Of a stretch of DNA of 64,000 nt, positions 18,655 to 29,500 are shown piece after piece (within the stretch, counting starts at the first letter, position 1; every line of letters begins with the position of its first letter). The DNA is from Derxia gummosa DSM 723. GTDB lineage: Bacteria > Pseudomonadota > Gammaproteobacteria > Burkholderiales > Burkholderiaceae_E. The DNA lies in contig NZ_AXWS01000015.1 of the NCBI RefSeq assembly GCF_000482785.1, positions 124,001 through 188,000 on the forward strand. Reading direction: 5' to 3'. The notes under the pieces were generated by a model. It made no database searches. It had not been told where the DNA came from and saw nothing but the letters and a program-made list of their open reading frames with translations. Made by a program: the position numbers and the translations under genes.

Positions 18655-19484
18655 TGCCCAGCCTCGTCTTCGCCCATGCGGGCCCAGAAGAAGCGGTCCG
18701 GGATCGCCTGTCCCATGCCCGGCCGGAAGCCGCCCGCGAGCGTCGCCCAGGTGAATTCCTGGGCTTCGCGCACCGCGTCGGTCAGTGCCATGCCCTGACC
18801 GAGCAGCGCCGCGATGGCCGAGGCCAGAGTGCAGCCCGAGCCGTGATAGCTGCCCGGCAGGCGGTCCCATTCATCACTACGGATGAGGCCGGCGACGCCG
18901 TAGAGCTTGTTGATGACGCTCGCCGTGCCCTCGTGGGTGCCGGTGATCAGCACGTTCTCGGCACCCATCTCCAGCAGGCGAGTGGCGCAGTCGTGCAGCT
19001 CGGGGTCGGTGTCGGGCTCCTCGTCGTGGTAGGCGAGGCGGCGCGCCTCCAGGCTGTTGGGCGTGATGATCAGCGTCTGCGGCAGCAGCAGTTCGCACAT
19101 CGCGCCGAGCAGGTCTTCGTCGCCGAGCGGATCGCCACGCCCCGACGCCAGCACCGGGTCGAGGATGAGCGGCAGGTCGGGATAGTCGGAGGCGATCTCG
19201 GCCACCACCTGCACGTTCTCGGCCGAGCCGAGCACGCCCACCTTGATCGCGGAGATGCGCATGTCCTCGAGCAGCAGCCGAGCCTGGTCTTCCACCCACT
19301 CGGCGTCCATCACGAACATGCCCTCCACGCCGGCCGTGTCCTGCACGGTCACGCCGGTGACGATGGACAGCCCGTGGCAGCCCATCGCGGCAAAGGTGAG
19401 CAGGTCGGCCTGGAGGCCGGCGCCCGAGGTCGGGTCGGTCGCGGCAAAGGTGAGGATGAGGGGAGGAGAAGTGGCGTCGGTCAT
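18651..19484 (-). CDS. thiD: Hydroxymethylpyrimidine/phosphomethylpyrimidine kinase
   Basis: Ribokinase-family enzyme that phosphorylates HMP and HMP-P in thiamine synthesis. Visible are TFAATDPTSGAGLQADLLTF near the N-terminus, the substrate-loop LDPVLASG, TPNSLEARRL, and the anion-hole loop GSGCTLASAIAALLGQG with catalytic Cys. ATG at 19484 (MTDATSPPLI) gives 277 residues. It leads the thiD-thiE pair and is divergent from the rubredoxin gene. Confidence 0.94.
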   Translation of the reverse strand: MTDATSPPLILTFAATDPTSGAGLQADLLTFAAMGCHGLSIVTGVTVQDTAGVEGMFVMDAEWVEDQARLLLEDMRISAIKVGVLGSAENVQVVAEIASDYPDLPLILDPVLASGRGDPLGDEDLLGAMCELLLPQTLIITPNSLEARRLAYHDEEPDTDPELHDCATRLLEMGAENVLITGTHEGTASVINKLYGVAGLIRSDEWDRLPGSYHGSGCTLASAIAALLGQGMALTDAVREAQEFTWATLAGGFRPGMGQAIPDRFFWARMGEDEAGQ

Positions 19485-19659
19485 GAAGAGTTCCGGGCAG
19501 GGACCGGGCAGAATGCGCGCTGGTCGGGTCGGCCGGCGCATGGCAACCGAAAGCCGGCGACCCGCCCGGCCCGACCGATTCTAGCGACTCACCCGCCCGC
19601 GCCCCGGTGCATGGCGGGGTCGCAACCCTGTTCCTGAAGTTCCACTACTCCCCACAAAC

Positions 19660-19824
19660 ATGAAGACCTGGATGTGCCTGATCTGCGGCTGGATCTATGA
19701 CGAAGCAGCCGGAGCGCCCGAAGAGGGCATCCCCGCCGGCACCCGCTGGGAAGACGTCCCGCCCAACTGGACCTGCCCCGAATGCGGTGCGCGCAAGGAA
19801 GATTTCGAGATGACCGAGTTTTGA
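19660..19824 (+). CDS. rubA: Rubredoxin
   Basis: A 54-residue electron carrier with one iron held by four Cys. The two knuckles are CLICGWIYD and CPECGARKEDF, and the middle holds the conserved EEGIPAGTRWEDVPPNW. Normal length; all four ligands are present. It is divergent from thiD and lies 150 bp before pilG, a position common in Burkholderiales. Partner reductase unknown. Confidence 0.95.
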   Translation: MKTWMCLICGWIYDEAAGAPEEGIPAGTRWEDVPPNWTCPECGARKEDFEMTEF

Positions 19825-19895
19825 GAAATAACAAAACTCACGGGATTGGCAGGTCGCAGGCGCGTGCGATTGCACATTCGGGCAATCGGGCACGA

Positions 19896-19923
19896 CACTA
19901 GAGCGATGGCCCGCCACTAGAAT
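19896..19923 (+). promoter_or_regulatory. Putative promoter of the pil chemosensory operon
   Basis: TAGAAT at 19918-19923 resembles a -10 and lies 52 bp before pilG. CACTAGA occurs twice 19 bp apart (19896-19902 and 19915-19921). No clear -35 is seen. A sigma-70-type promoter here is plausible but unproven. Confidence 0.35.
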
Positions 19924-19974
19924 CGTTTTCCCCCAGGCATCGTCGGCTGCGGCGATGCGGATCAGGCTTATCCG

Positions 19975-20367
19975 ATGACTCAAGACTCCCCGCTGGCCGG
20001 CATCAAGGTCATGGTGATCGATGACTCCAGCACGATTCGACGCAGCGCAGAAATCTTTCTCGTCCAGGCCGGCTGCCAGGTGATCCTGGCCGAAGACGGC
20101 TTCGACGCGCTCGCCAAGATCAGCGACCACGTCCCCGATCTCATCTTCTGCGACATCCTCATGCCGCGGCTCGACGGCTACCAGACCTGCGCGCTCATCA
20201 AGAAGAGCCCGAAGTTCCACAACACGCCGGTGATCATGCTGTCGTCCAAGGACGGCCTGTTCGATCGAGCCCGGGGGCGACTGGTCGGCTCGGATGAGTA
20301 CCTCACCAAGCCCTTCACCAAGGACAGCCTGCTCAAGACGGTACGTGCCCACTCGGGCCGCGACTGA
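19975..20367 (+). CDS. pilG: Twitching-motility response regulator PilG
   Basis: A 130-residue stand-alone receiver domain. Acidic pair and phospho-acceptor are in VMVIDDSSTIRRSA and IFCDILMPRLDG; the switch Thr/Ser is in VIMLSSKDG and the conserved Lys in YLTKPFTKD. It is the first gene of pilG-pilH-pilI-pilJ-chpA and probably receives phosphate from ChpA to promote pilus extension at the pole, as known for Pseudomonas PilG. Confidence 0.93.
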   Translation: MTQDSPLAGIKVMVIDDSSTIRRSAEIFLVQAGCQVILAEDGFDALAKISDHVPDLIFCDILMPRLDGYQTCALIKKSPKFHNTPVIMLSSKDGLFDRARGRLVGSDEYLTKPFTKDSLLKTVRAHSGRD

Positions 20368-20393
20368 GGCTTCATTCCCCGGAGACACATTCC

Positions 20394-20759
20394 ATGGCGA
20401 TCAAGAAAGTCCTCGTTGTCGATGACTCGCCCACCGAGCGCTTCTATCTCGCCGATCTGCTCACCAAGGCCGGCTTCGTCGTCGTCACCGCCGACAGCGG
20501 CGAGGAGGCTGTGAGCCGCGCGCGCGAGCAGCGCCCCGACCTCATCCTGATGGATGTGGTGATGCCCGGCGTCAACGGCTTCCAGGTCACGCGCCAGATC
20601 ACGCGCGACACCGATCTCGGGCACATCCCCGTGATCATGTGCACGAGCAAGAACCAGGAAACCGACAAAATCTGGGGCATGCGCCAAGGCGCGCGTGACT
20701 ACGTCACCAAGCCGATCAACGCCGACGAACTGCTCTCCAAGATCGCGGCCCTCGGCTGA
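20394..20759 (+). CDS. pilH: Twitching-motility response regulator PilH
   Basis: A 121-residue single receiver domain: KVLVVDDSPTERFYL, phospho-Asp in LILMDVVMPGVNGFQ, switch residue in VIMCTSKNQ, Lys in YVTKPINADE. It lies 26 bp after pilG with a GGAGA ribosome site. In Pseudomonas PilH acts as phosphate sink or retraction regulator; the same role is inferred here. Confidence 0.93.
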   Translation: MAIKKVLVVDDSPTERFYLADLLTKAGFVVVTADSGEEAVSRAREQRPDLILMDVVMPGVNGFQVTRQITRDTDLGHIPVIMCTSKNQETDKIWGMRQGARDYVTKPINADELLSKIAALG

Positions 20760-20767
20760 CGCACTCC

Positions 20768-21292
20768 ATGGCACGCAACGAGCCCCGCACCCGCCTGCGC
20801 GAATTCCAGGCCGAACTGACCGAGCGGCTGGCCCGTGCCAAGACCGCCGCGGTCGGCAGCTCCCATCTGGGCATCGGCATCAACGACGAGCGCTGGCTCA
20901 TCGACCTGACGGAGGCGGGCGAGATCGTGCCGGTGCCTGCCATCGTGCCGGTGCCGCACACGCTGCCGTGGTTCCGCGGGCTCACCAACGTGCGCGGCAA
21001 CCTGCTGAGCGTCATCGACTTCTCGCGCTTCCTGGGGGGCGCGCCCACCCAGGTCGACCGCGACAGCCGCTGCCTCGTGTTCGGCAATTCACTCGACATC
21101 AACGCGGCGCTGCTCGTCAGTCGCATGCTCGGCCTGCACAGCACCGTCGGCTGGACCCGCACCGAAGCCGCTGGCGCCGATGGCGCTGCCAGTCCCGCGG
21201 TGTGGACCGACGACCAGCAGCGCAGCTGGCGCGAACTGAGCCTCGCCGCGCTCGCCAACGATGGGCGCTTCCTGCACATCTCGGCGATATGA
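20768..21292 (+). CDS. pilI: CheW-like adaptor PilI
   Basis: A 174-residue CheW-domain protein coupling the receptor PilJ to the kinase ChpA. The middle holds the CheW core: VPHTLPWFRGLTNVRGNLLS followed by VIDFSRFLGG. The N-terminal 25 residues are charged and helical (RLREFQAELTERLARA). It starts 8 bp after the pilH stop, so the two are co-translated. Confidence 0.9.
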   Translation: MARNEPRTRLREFQAELTERLARAKTAAVGSSHLGIGINDERWLIDLTEAGEIVPVPAIVPVPHTLPWFRGLTNVRGNLLSVIDFSRFLGGAPTQVDRDSRCLVFGNSLDINAALLVSRMLGLHSTVGWTRTEAAGADGAASPAVWTDDQQRSWRELSLAALANDGRFLHISAI

Positions 21293-21369
21293 ATCGAATC
21301 GCAGCACTTCACATTCATTCCAAATTCGATCAGCCGGCCCGGTGACGGGCGGGAATACAGGAGAGGGTC

Positions 21370-23484
21370 ATGGCATTCAGATTCCCTGAATTGCGTCTGC
21401 CGGCGGGACTTGCGGGGCGGCTCGCGCGTCCCGAGGCGGCACCGGGTTCACTGGGTGGCACCGATGGCCTGCCGGGCACGCGCGGCGGTGCCGACACGCG
21501 CTGGATGATCGGCGCGCTGGCGGCCGCGGCCGTCGTGGGTACCGCGACGCTGGCCTATGACTTCAGCGTCGCCAACCGGCTGAGCCGCCAGATCGACGTG
21601 GTCGGTTCGCTGCTCATGCACACCCAGCGCATGGCGCGCGTGGCGAATGACGCGGTGTCGGGTTCGCAAGTCGCCTACGACATCTTCCGCGATGCCCACG
21701 GCACGGTGCAGCGCAGCCTGGCCGAACTGCGCAACTCGACTTCCGGCGACGCGCTGGCGAGCTACGAGAAACTCGCCAAGCTCTGGGAGCCGAGCGACGT
21801 GGCCGCGACCCGTCTGGCCGAGGCCGAATCCCTCATCGGCCTGCAAGCCAGCGTGCATGACGCCACGCTCAACGCCGAGCGCGATCTGCTGAACCTGGTC
21901 GATCGCCAGGTGGCCAAGGCGCGCTCGCACGGCCCGGGCGCGCGCGACTACCTGCCCAGCTTCCAGCTCGCGATCGCGTCGACCGAGGTGTCGCGCACGA
22001 TCGGCATGCTGATGCGCGGCGACTTCGCCGAGATCGATGCCGACCCCGCATCCATCGGCAAGCTCGACGGCCAGCTCAACGCGATGTCCGACGCGATCGA
22101 TGCGCTCGACCGCAGCGGCGACGATCCCGACACCAAGGCCACCGTCGCGCGCCTGCGCACGATCGTGACCGGCTTCCGCACCTCGCTCAGCGGCCTCATG
22201 AGTCCCGAGCAGGACAAGCGCATCCAGGAAGTACACCAGATGGCGGTGCACATCGAGGCGTCGTCCGAAGCGGTGAAGGACGCGCTGCTCGAATTGCGCT
22301 CGGCCTACCTGTCGGAGGACTCGAGCCGCAAGGTCGACTTCCTGATCATCCTGGTCAGCGGCGCGCTCGTCGTCGGCCTGGGCATCGCGCTCGGCAAGAC
22401 CTTCATCGACGACAGCCAGCGCCGTGCGGTCGAGGCGGAATCCCGCCGCGAACAGGCCGAACGGCAGGAGCAGGAGATGAAGCGCGTCAACGACCAGAAT
22501 CAGGCGGCGATTCTCCGGCTCATGAACGAACTGCAGGAGGTGGCCGACGGCGACCTGACCGTGCAGGCAACCGTGTCGGAAGACATCACCGGCGCCATCG
22601 CCGACTCGGTCAACTACACGGTTGAAGAACTGCGAAACCTCGTCGGCCGGATCAACAACGCCGCCGAGCAGGTGGCGAACGCATCGAGCCAGGCGGCCCA
22701 GCGCTCGCAGGCGCTGCTGACCGCGTCGGAGTCGCAGTCGCGCGAGATCCGCGAGACCGGCGAGTCGGTCCTGCTGATGGCGCAGCAGATTCAGGAAGTG
22801 TCGTCGTCGGCGGCCGAGTCGGCCGAGGTGGCGCGGCAATCGCTGAAGGCGGCGGCCGATGGCCGGCTCGCGGTGCAGAACGCGATCTCGGGCATGAACG
22901 AAATCCGCGAGCAGATCCAGGAAACCTCCAAGCGCATCAAGCGGCTGGGCGAGTCGTCGCAGGAAATCGGTGAAATCGTCGAACTGATTACCGACATTAC
23001 CGAGCAGACGAACGTGCTGGCGCTTAACGCCGCCATCCAGGCCGCGTCGGCGGGCGAGGCGGGCCGGGGCTTCTCGGTGGTTGCGGAAGAAGTGCAGCGG
23101 CTGGCCGAACGCTCCGGCGAGGCGGCCAAGCAGATCGCGGCGCTCATCCGAACCATCCAGACCGACACCCAGGACGCGGTGGCGGCCATGGAGAAGTCGA
23201 CGGCGGGTGTGGTGGAAGGGGCCCGGCTGTCGGATGACGCGGGTCGCTCGCTGGAAGGCATCGGCGAGGTCTCGCGCACGCTGGCGGAGCTGATCGAGCG
23301 CATCTCGACCACCACGTCCGAGCAGGCCGGTTCGGCCGGCAGCGTGGCGCGCAGCATCGAGCGAATCCTGGCGGTGACGGAGCAGACCTCGCTCGGTACC
23401 GAGCAGACGGCGCGCTCGATCCGCGAACTCGCCGCGCTGGCCAAGGAACTCAAGAATTCGGTCGCGCGCTTCCGCGTGGCCTGA
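21370..23484 (+). CDS. pilJ: Methyl-accepting chemotaxis receptor PilJ
   Basis: Transmembrane chemoreceptor of the type IV pilus system. Cytoplasmic N-tail, TM1 (about residues 45-65), a mainly helical periplasmic module (about 70-310), TM2 (about 320-340), a HAMP-like segment, then a long signalling coiled coil. Its tip [20 protein letters not shown] (about 555-580) is the conserved trimer contact with CheW/CheA. Length 704. A GAGAGG ribosome site lies 7 bp before the ATG. Confidence 0.94.
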   Translation: MAFRFPELRLPAGLAGRLARPEAAPGSLGGTDGLPGTRGGADTRWMIGALAAAAVVGTATLAYDFSVANRLSRQIDVVGSLLMHTQRMARVANDAVSGSQVAYDIFRDAHGTVQRSLAELRNSTSGDALASYEKLAKLWEPSDVAATRLAEAESLIGLQASVHDATLNAERDLLNLVDRQVAKARSHGPGARDYLPSFQLAIASTEVSRTIGMLMRGDFAEIDADPASIGKLDGQLNAMSDAIDALDRSGDDPDTKATVARLRTIVTGFRTSLSGLMSPEQDKRIQEVHQMAVHIEASSEAVKDALLELRSAYLSEDSSRKVDFLIILVSGALVVGLGIALGKTFIDDSQRRAVEAESRREQAERQEQEMKRVNDQNQAAILRLMNELQEVADGDLTVQATVSEDITGAIADSVNYTVEELRNLVGRINNAAEQVANASSQAAQRSQALLTASESQSREIRETGESVLLMAQQIQEVSSSAAESAEVARQSLKAAADGRLAVQNAISGMNEIREQIQETSKRIKRLGESSQEIGEIVELITDITEQTNVLALNAAIQAASAGEAGRGFSVVAEEVQRLAERSGEAAKQIAALIRTIQTDTQDAVAAMEKSTAGVVEGARLSDDAGRSLEGIGEVSRTLAELIERISTTTSEQAGSAGSVARSIERILAVTEQTSLGTEQTARSIRELAALAKELKNSVARFRVA

Positions 23485-23511
23485 TCGCCGTTTTCATCTA
23501 GGAGTGAGTGC

Positions 23512-26500
23512 ATGACGACGGCCAACGTCCCGACGGGGATCGACACCGGTCCGCTGTCCTGGGTCATCGACGAGGTCCGGCAGGCGCTCGATTCGTCGCT
23601 GACCGGACTGCGCAATTTCGCGTCGCATCCCGATGAAGCCACGCCGCTGCGCATGGCCCGCACGCATCTGCACCAGGCGCATGGCGCGCTGCAGATGGTC
23701 GATCTCGATGGCGTGTCGCAGATCACCGCGCTCGGCGAGCGCGCCTTCGACCGCTTCACCGACGCGCCCGAGCTGTGCACCGAGGCCAACGTCGCGATCA
23801 TCGACAGCGCCTTCCACGGGCTGGTCGAATATCTTGACGACCTGCTCGCGGGCCAGCCGCATCAGCCGGTGCGGCTCTATCCGCAATACCGCGACCTCGC
23901 GGCGCTGGTCGGCATCGACCGCGCGCATCCGGCCGACCTGTTCTTCCCCAACCTTGCCGAGCGCGTGCTCGACGACGATGCCTGCGAGCCGGTGGACGAG
24001 CCGGCGCGGCTCGCGCCGGCCCGCGCGAGCTACGAGCGTGGCCTGCTCAAGCTGCTGCGCAACATCGACCCGGCCTCCGCCGCGGCCGAGATGGGCCGGG
24101 CGGTGCGCAACTTCCGCGCTGCGCAGACGCCGGGCGCGGCGCGCTCCTTCTGGACCGTGCTGCATGCGCTGTGCGAAGGCATCGCCGACGGCAGCGTCGC
24201 GCCGTCCGACCTCCACCTCAAGCGGCTGGCCGCGCGCGTGAACATGCAGATGCGCCGCGCCGTAAACGGCCAGCCGGCGCTGGCCGAGCGGCTGCTGGCC
24301 GACGCGCTGTTCCATCTGTCGGCGTCGGACTCGCCCTCGCCCGAGATCGCGCGCGTGCGCAATACTTTCCGTCTCGCCAGCGTCCCGCGCGACTACGAGC
24401 ATGCCCATTACGGCCGAGTCGATGCGCGCGTCGTCAAGCGCGCCAAGGAGCAGCTCGGCGCCGTGCGCTCCTCGTGGGACCGCTATGTCGGTGGCAAGGC
24501 CGCCGAGGCCGAGAGCCTGTTGCGCCAGGCTCGCATGTTCGGCGAGCTGGCCGGCGAGCTGGGCGAGCCGGGCATCGCCACCGTGTCGGCCGCCGTCACC
24601 GGCGTGGCCGAGACCTGTGCCGCCGCGCCCGGCGTCGCCACGGCCGACCTCGCGATCGAAACCGCGACCGCCATCCTCTTCCTCGAACACGGGCTCGACA
24701 CCTTCAACCGCCTGAGCCCCGAGTACGCCGAGCGCGCCGACACGATCGCCGCGCGCCTGCGCCATGCGCTCGCCGGCGAGCCGAGCACCGAATCGGTCGC
24801 ATGGCTGGCCGAGCTGTCGCGCGAGGCGCACGAGCGCTCGACGATGGCGACGCTCGTCAACGAGATCCAGACCAACCTGCGCGCGATCGAGCAGGCGCTC
24901 GACGCCTTCTTCCGCGACCCGTCGCGCCGCGATGGTCTCGGCAACTGCGCCGCGCTGCTGGCCCAGAGCGCCGGCGCGCTCGCCCTGCTGGATCACGAGA
25001 CCGCGCACCAGGCGATGGAAGACTGCCGCGCCGCGATCGAGCGCTTTGCCGATCCCACCGTCGAGGCCGATCCGGCCGAATTCGACCGCGTGGCCCAGAC
25101 CTTCGGCGCGCTCGGTTTCGTGGTCGATTCGCTGCGCCAGCCGACCGGCGCGCCGCATCCCGAACTCGAGCGCGATCCCGAGCGCGGCGGCTGGCGCGTC
25201 AAGGGCGTCGAGACGCCGCGTCGCGGCCTGACCGAGACCGTGCCGCCGCCGCTGCACATCCGGCCCGAGGCGCCGACCGAGCAGCCGGCCGAGGTCACGC
25301 TCGCGCCGCTCGCCCCCGACGAGCCCTTCGCCGAGCTGACCGAGGTGGTGGAGGTGGTCGAAGCCGCCGCGCCGCCCGAGGAGGGCGAGGCCGGCATCGA
25401 CGGCGCCCATGCGAGCGTCGAGAACGAGCTGCGCGACTGCATCGCCGGCGCGCGCGCCGCCTTCGACCGCCTGCGCGCCGCTCCCGACGACGCAGCGCGT
25501 GCCGCCGAACTGCGCGGCCTGCTCACCCAGATCCGCCAGGACGCCGACCTCGTCGACGACGCACGGCTTCAGACCGCCGCCGCCAACGCGATCGCGCTCG
25601 CGGGCCAGCTCGGCCCCGAAGGCTCGATCGAGGCGCTTGGCCTCGCGCTCGCCGGGCTCGACATCGACAGCGCGCCGGCCACGGTCGCAGCGCCGGACGC
25701 CGCGACGCTCGCGCTCGCGGCCGCCGACGACGAGACCATCGACGCCGAGCTGCTCGACATCTTCCTGGGCGAGGCGCGCGAGGTGCTCGACACCATCGAC
25801 GCCGCGCTTGGTCGCTGCAAGGGCGATCCGGGCCACCAGGGCAACCTGACCACGCTGAGGCGCAGCTTCCACACGCTCAAGGGATCGAGCCGCATGGTCG
25901 GTTTGCGCCAGTTCGGCGAGGCCGGCTGGGCGATGGAGCAGGTCTACAACCTCTGGCTGGCCGAGGAACGCCCGGGCGACCCGGCGCTGTTCGGTCTCAC
26001 GCACGCCGCCCATCGCCAGATGGGCAGCTGGATCGACCAGATCGCAGCCGGGCAGGTGCACGCGGTGCAGCCCGACCGGCTCATCGCGGCAGCCGACCGG
26101 GTGCGGGCGGGAGAACATTTTTTTTTGACCGGTGAGAACACCTTCGCGGCGCCTGACTCACCTGTTTACCCGGCGCCGCCGTATGACCACGAACCGAGCT
26201 TCGACCCCGATTTCAAGAACGACGACGGGCTCTACCCCGGTTTCCGCTTCCGCGACGAGATCGGGCCGGCACTGACGGCCGAGACTGGCGATGCGCCGGC
26301 CGACAGCGGGCTCGCGCCGCCTCCGGCCGACGCCCCCCTCGCCGCGCCCGTGGATGTCGCCGGCACATTGCCCGAGCTTCCCGCCGCGCGTCTGTCGCCC
26401 GATCTCGAAGCACTGCTCAGCACGCCGCCCGAACCGGGCGAACTGCTCGACCTGCCCACCGGCTTCCTGGCCGGCAGCTCCCTCGTGCGCGGCATGGCGC

Positions 26501-29500
26501 ACGAGCCGGGCGTCGATCTGCCGGTCGAGGCCGCGCAGCACGAGGCGGCGCCGCAGGCCGCGACCGACGAGGTGACCCTGACCACCGACCCGCCGGCCGA
26601 CGGCGCGTCCGGCGCCGTCGGCATGCCGACGCCCGACGGCGACGCGCAGATCCCCGACGGCGCCTGCCCGGCTACCGAGGCGCATCTCCACGACGACACA
26701 GCGCCGGTCGATGCCCCGGCGCCGGACGACAGCACGCCCACGCCCGAAGCGGCGCTTCCGGTCGAAGCCGCGATGCCGAACGCACCGCTGCCCGCGGCCG
26801 ACGATCCCGCCGACCCGGCAACGACCGAACCCGACCCGCCGAGCGCCGGCTTCGACGACTTCGCCGAGGCCGAGGCGCGGCACGCCCAGGAAGTTAGCCT
26901 GCTCCAGACCGATCTCGACCCGTTGCTGCCGCTCGACACGGCCGATGCCGATGGCACCGATCTCGCCTTGCCCGAGCCTGTCGCCGACGCCGAGCCACCG
27001 GCGGTCAATCCCGACGAGCGCCGCATCGGTCCGCTCGTCATTCCGACCCAGCTCTACGAGATCTACCTCGCCGAGGCCGACGACTGCCTGCGCATCCTCC
27101 AGCAGGAAGCCGAGCGCTGGCGCCATTTCCCCGACGGTCGTCTGCAGGAGCCGGCGGTGCGCAGCGCGCATTCGCTGGCCGGCTGCTCGGCCACCGCCGG
27201 GCTGATTCCGGTGCATGAACTCGCGGGTTGCGTCGAGAAGCTGCTCCAGGCCGCGCGGCGCGGTCACATCGTGCCCGTCAGTGCCGAGTTCGACACGCTC
27301 GAAGCGGCGCTGGACGGCCTCGCGGCCATGCTTCACCGCTTCGCCGCCGGCGTGCATCCCGACGCCGAGCCTGCGCTGATCGCGCGCGTGCACGAACTGG
27401 CGCTGCGCTGGAACGAAATCGCGGATGCCGGCGAACGCACGCCGGCCATCCGTTCGGCCGAGACCCGGCTCGACGATTTCGGCGCCGATCTCGACCTCCA
27501 GCTCGACATCGAGCTGCCGGTGGACGGTGTCGCGCCGGACGCGACCCAGCATGTCGGCTTCGCGCCCAAGGATCTGTTCAGCCGCTCGATCGGCAGCATC
27601 GATCTCGACCTGTCCGCGCTTGCCGACGAGCCGGTCGCCTCGCCCGAAGGCGCTGCCGCCCAGCCCGCCATCGCGCGGCCTGTCGGCACCGCGTCCGTGG
27701 TGAGTTCGGTCGTCGCGGCCATGCCGCCGGGCATTGCCACGGCCGGCGCGGCGCCGGCGCCGCGCGCCGCCAAGCAGGAGGAAAAGCCCGCGCGCGCCCG
27801 CGCCGACGACATCGAGCTGCCCGACGACGAGATCGATCCCGACCTCATCGACATCTTCATCGAGGAAGGGCGCGACTACATGCCGCGCATCGAGCAGGGC
27901 TTGCAGGCCCTGATCGACATGCCGGCCGATGACGCCAGGCTCGCAGCGGTGCTGCGCGCGCTGCACACGGTCAAGGGCAGTGCCCGCATGGCCGGCGCGA
28001 TGCGGCTCGGCGCGCTCTGCCACGACATCGAGTCGCGCGCCGAGGCCGCGCGCGAGACGCCGACCGCCGAGCTGTTCGATGACCTCCTGCATCGCTTCGA
28101 CAACGCCTACGCCGAGTTCGCGCGACTGTCGGGCGAGGAGTCGGTGTTCGAGACCGCGCCGGACGAGCCGCTGCCCGGCAACGCGGCGTTTGCCGCGCCG
28201 GCCGGCGATGCAATCGATGACGACCGGGACGCGCAAGCCATCGCGTCCGACACCGAGCCTGCCTCGCATGTCGCATTCGGCGCGGTCGCCGGCATCGGGA
28301 GGGCGCCGGACGACGTCGCGCCGCGCGAGGCCGGGACGGCCCTGGCCGGCGCCTCGTCGGATGGCGGCGCGCACGACACGGATGCCGCCACCCTTGATGT
28401 CTCGCCGCCGCCGATGCCCGACCCGGCGCCGGCGCCGAGCAGCTTCCGCTGGCCGGTCGCGCCGCTCACCGATCCCGACGGTCCGCTCTATCAGGCGGAC
28501 GACGTCCGGGAGCCGGTCCAGCCTTCCGGGGCTGCCGAGCCTGTGGCTTCGGACACCGGGGCCGTGACTGTCGCCGGTATCGACATCGGCGCCTCGGCCG
28601 ACGGCGCGGCCGTTCTCGCATCGTCGGACGAGGCATCGCGCGCGGACGCCATTGCGGCCGCGGCCGCAATGCCGCCACCCGCGCAGCCCGTCGCCTCGTC
28701 CGTGGCGCTTGCTCAACCGGTTGCCGTGTCCGCGCCTGCCGCGGCGGCCCAGGCTGCCGCCCAGCGCCAGCAGCGTCAGCAGGCACTCGTGCGGGTGCGT
28801 TCCGACCTGCTCGACCGCCTCGTCAACAACGCCGGTGAAGTCTCGATCGCCCGCGCGCGGCTCGAGAACGACCTCGGCACCGTCAAGGGGGCACTCGGCG
28901 ACCTGACCGACAACGTCGATCGCCTGCGCGCCCAGTTGCGCGAGATCGAGATCGCCGCCGAAGCCCAGATGTCGAGCCGGATGGAGGCCGAAAAGGAAGC
29001 CGGCCGTTCCTTCGACCCTCTCGAATTCGACCGCTTCTCGCGCCTGCAGGAACTCACGCGGATGCTGGCCGAGTCGGTCAGCGACGTGCAGACGCTCCAG
29101 CAGAACATCGTCAAGGGCATGGACGGCGCCAACAAGGGCCTGCTCGGCCAGGCCCGCCTCACGCGCGAATTGCAGGAAGACCTGATGCGCGTGCGCATGG
29201 TGCCGGTCGACAGCGCGGCCGAGCGGCTGTACCGCGTCGTGCGCCAGTCAGCCAAGGAAGTCGGCAAGCGCGTCAACCTCGAACTGCGCGGCGCGACGGT
29301 CGAACTCGACCGGGGCGTGCTGGAGCGCATGACGGGGCCGTTCGAGCATCTGCTGCGCAACTCGGTCGTGCACGGCATCGAGTCGCGCGAGCGTCGCGTG
29401 GCGGCGGGCAAGCCCGAGGCAGGCACGATCGTCATTTCCGTGCGCCAGCGCGGCAATGAAGTCGAACTCGCCTTCGAGGACGACGGCGCCGGCATCGACG

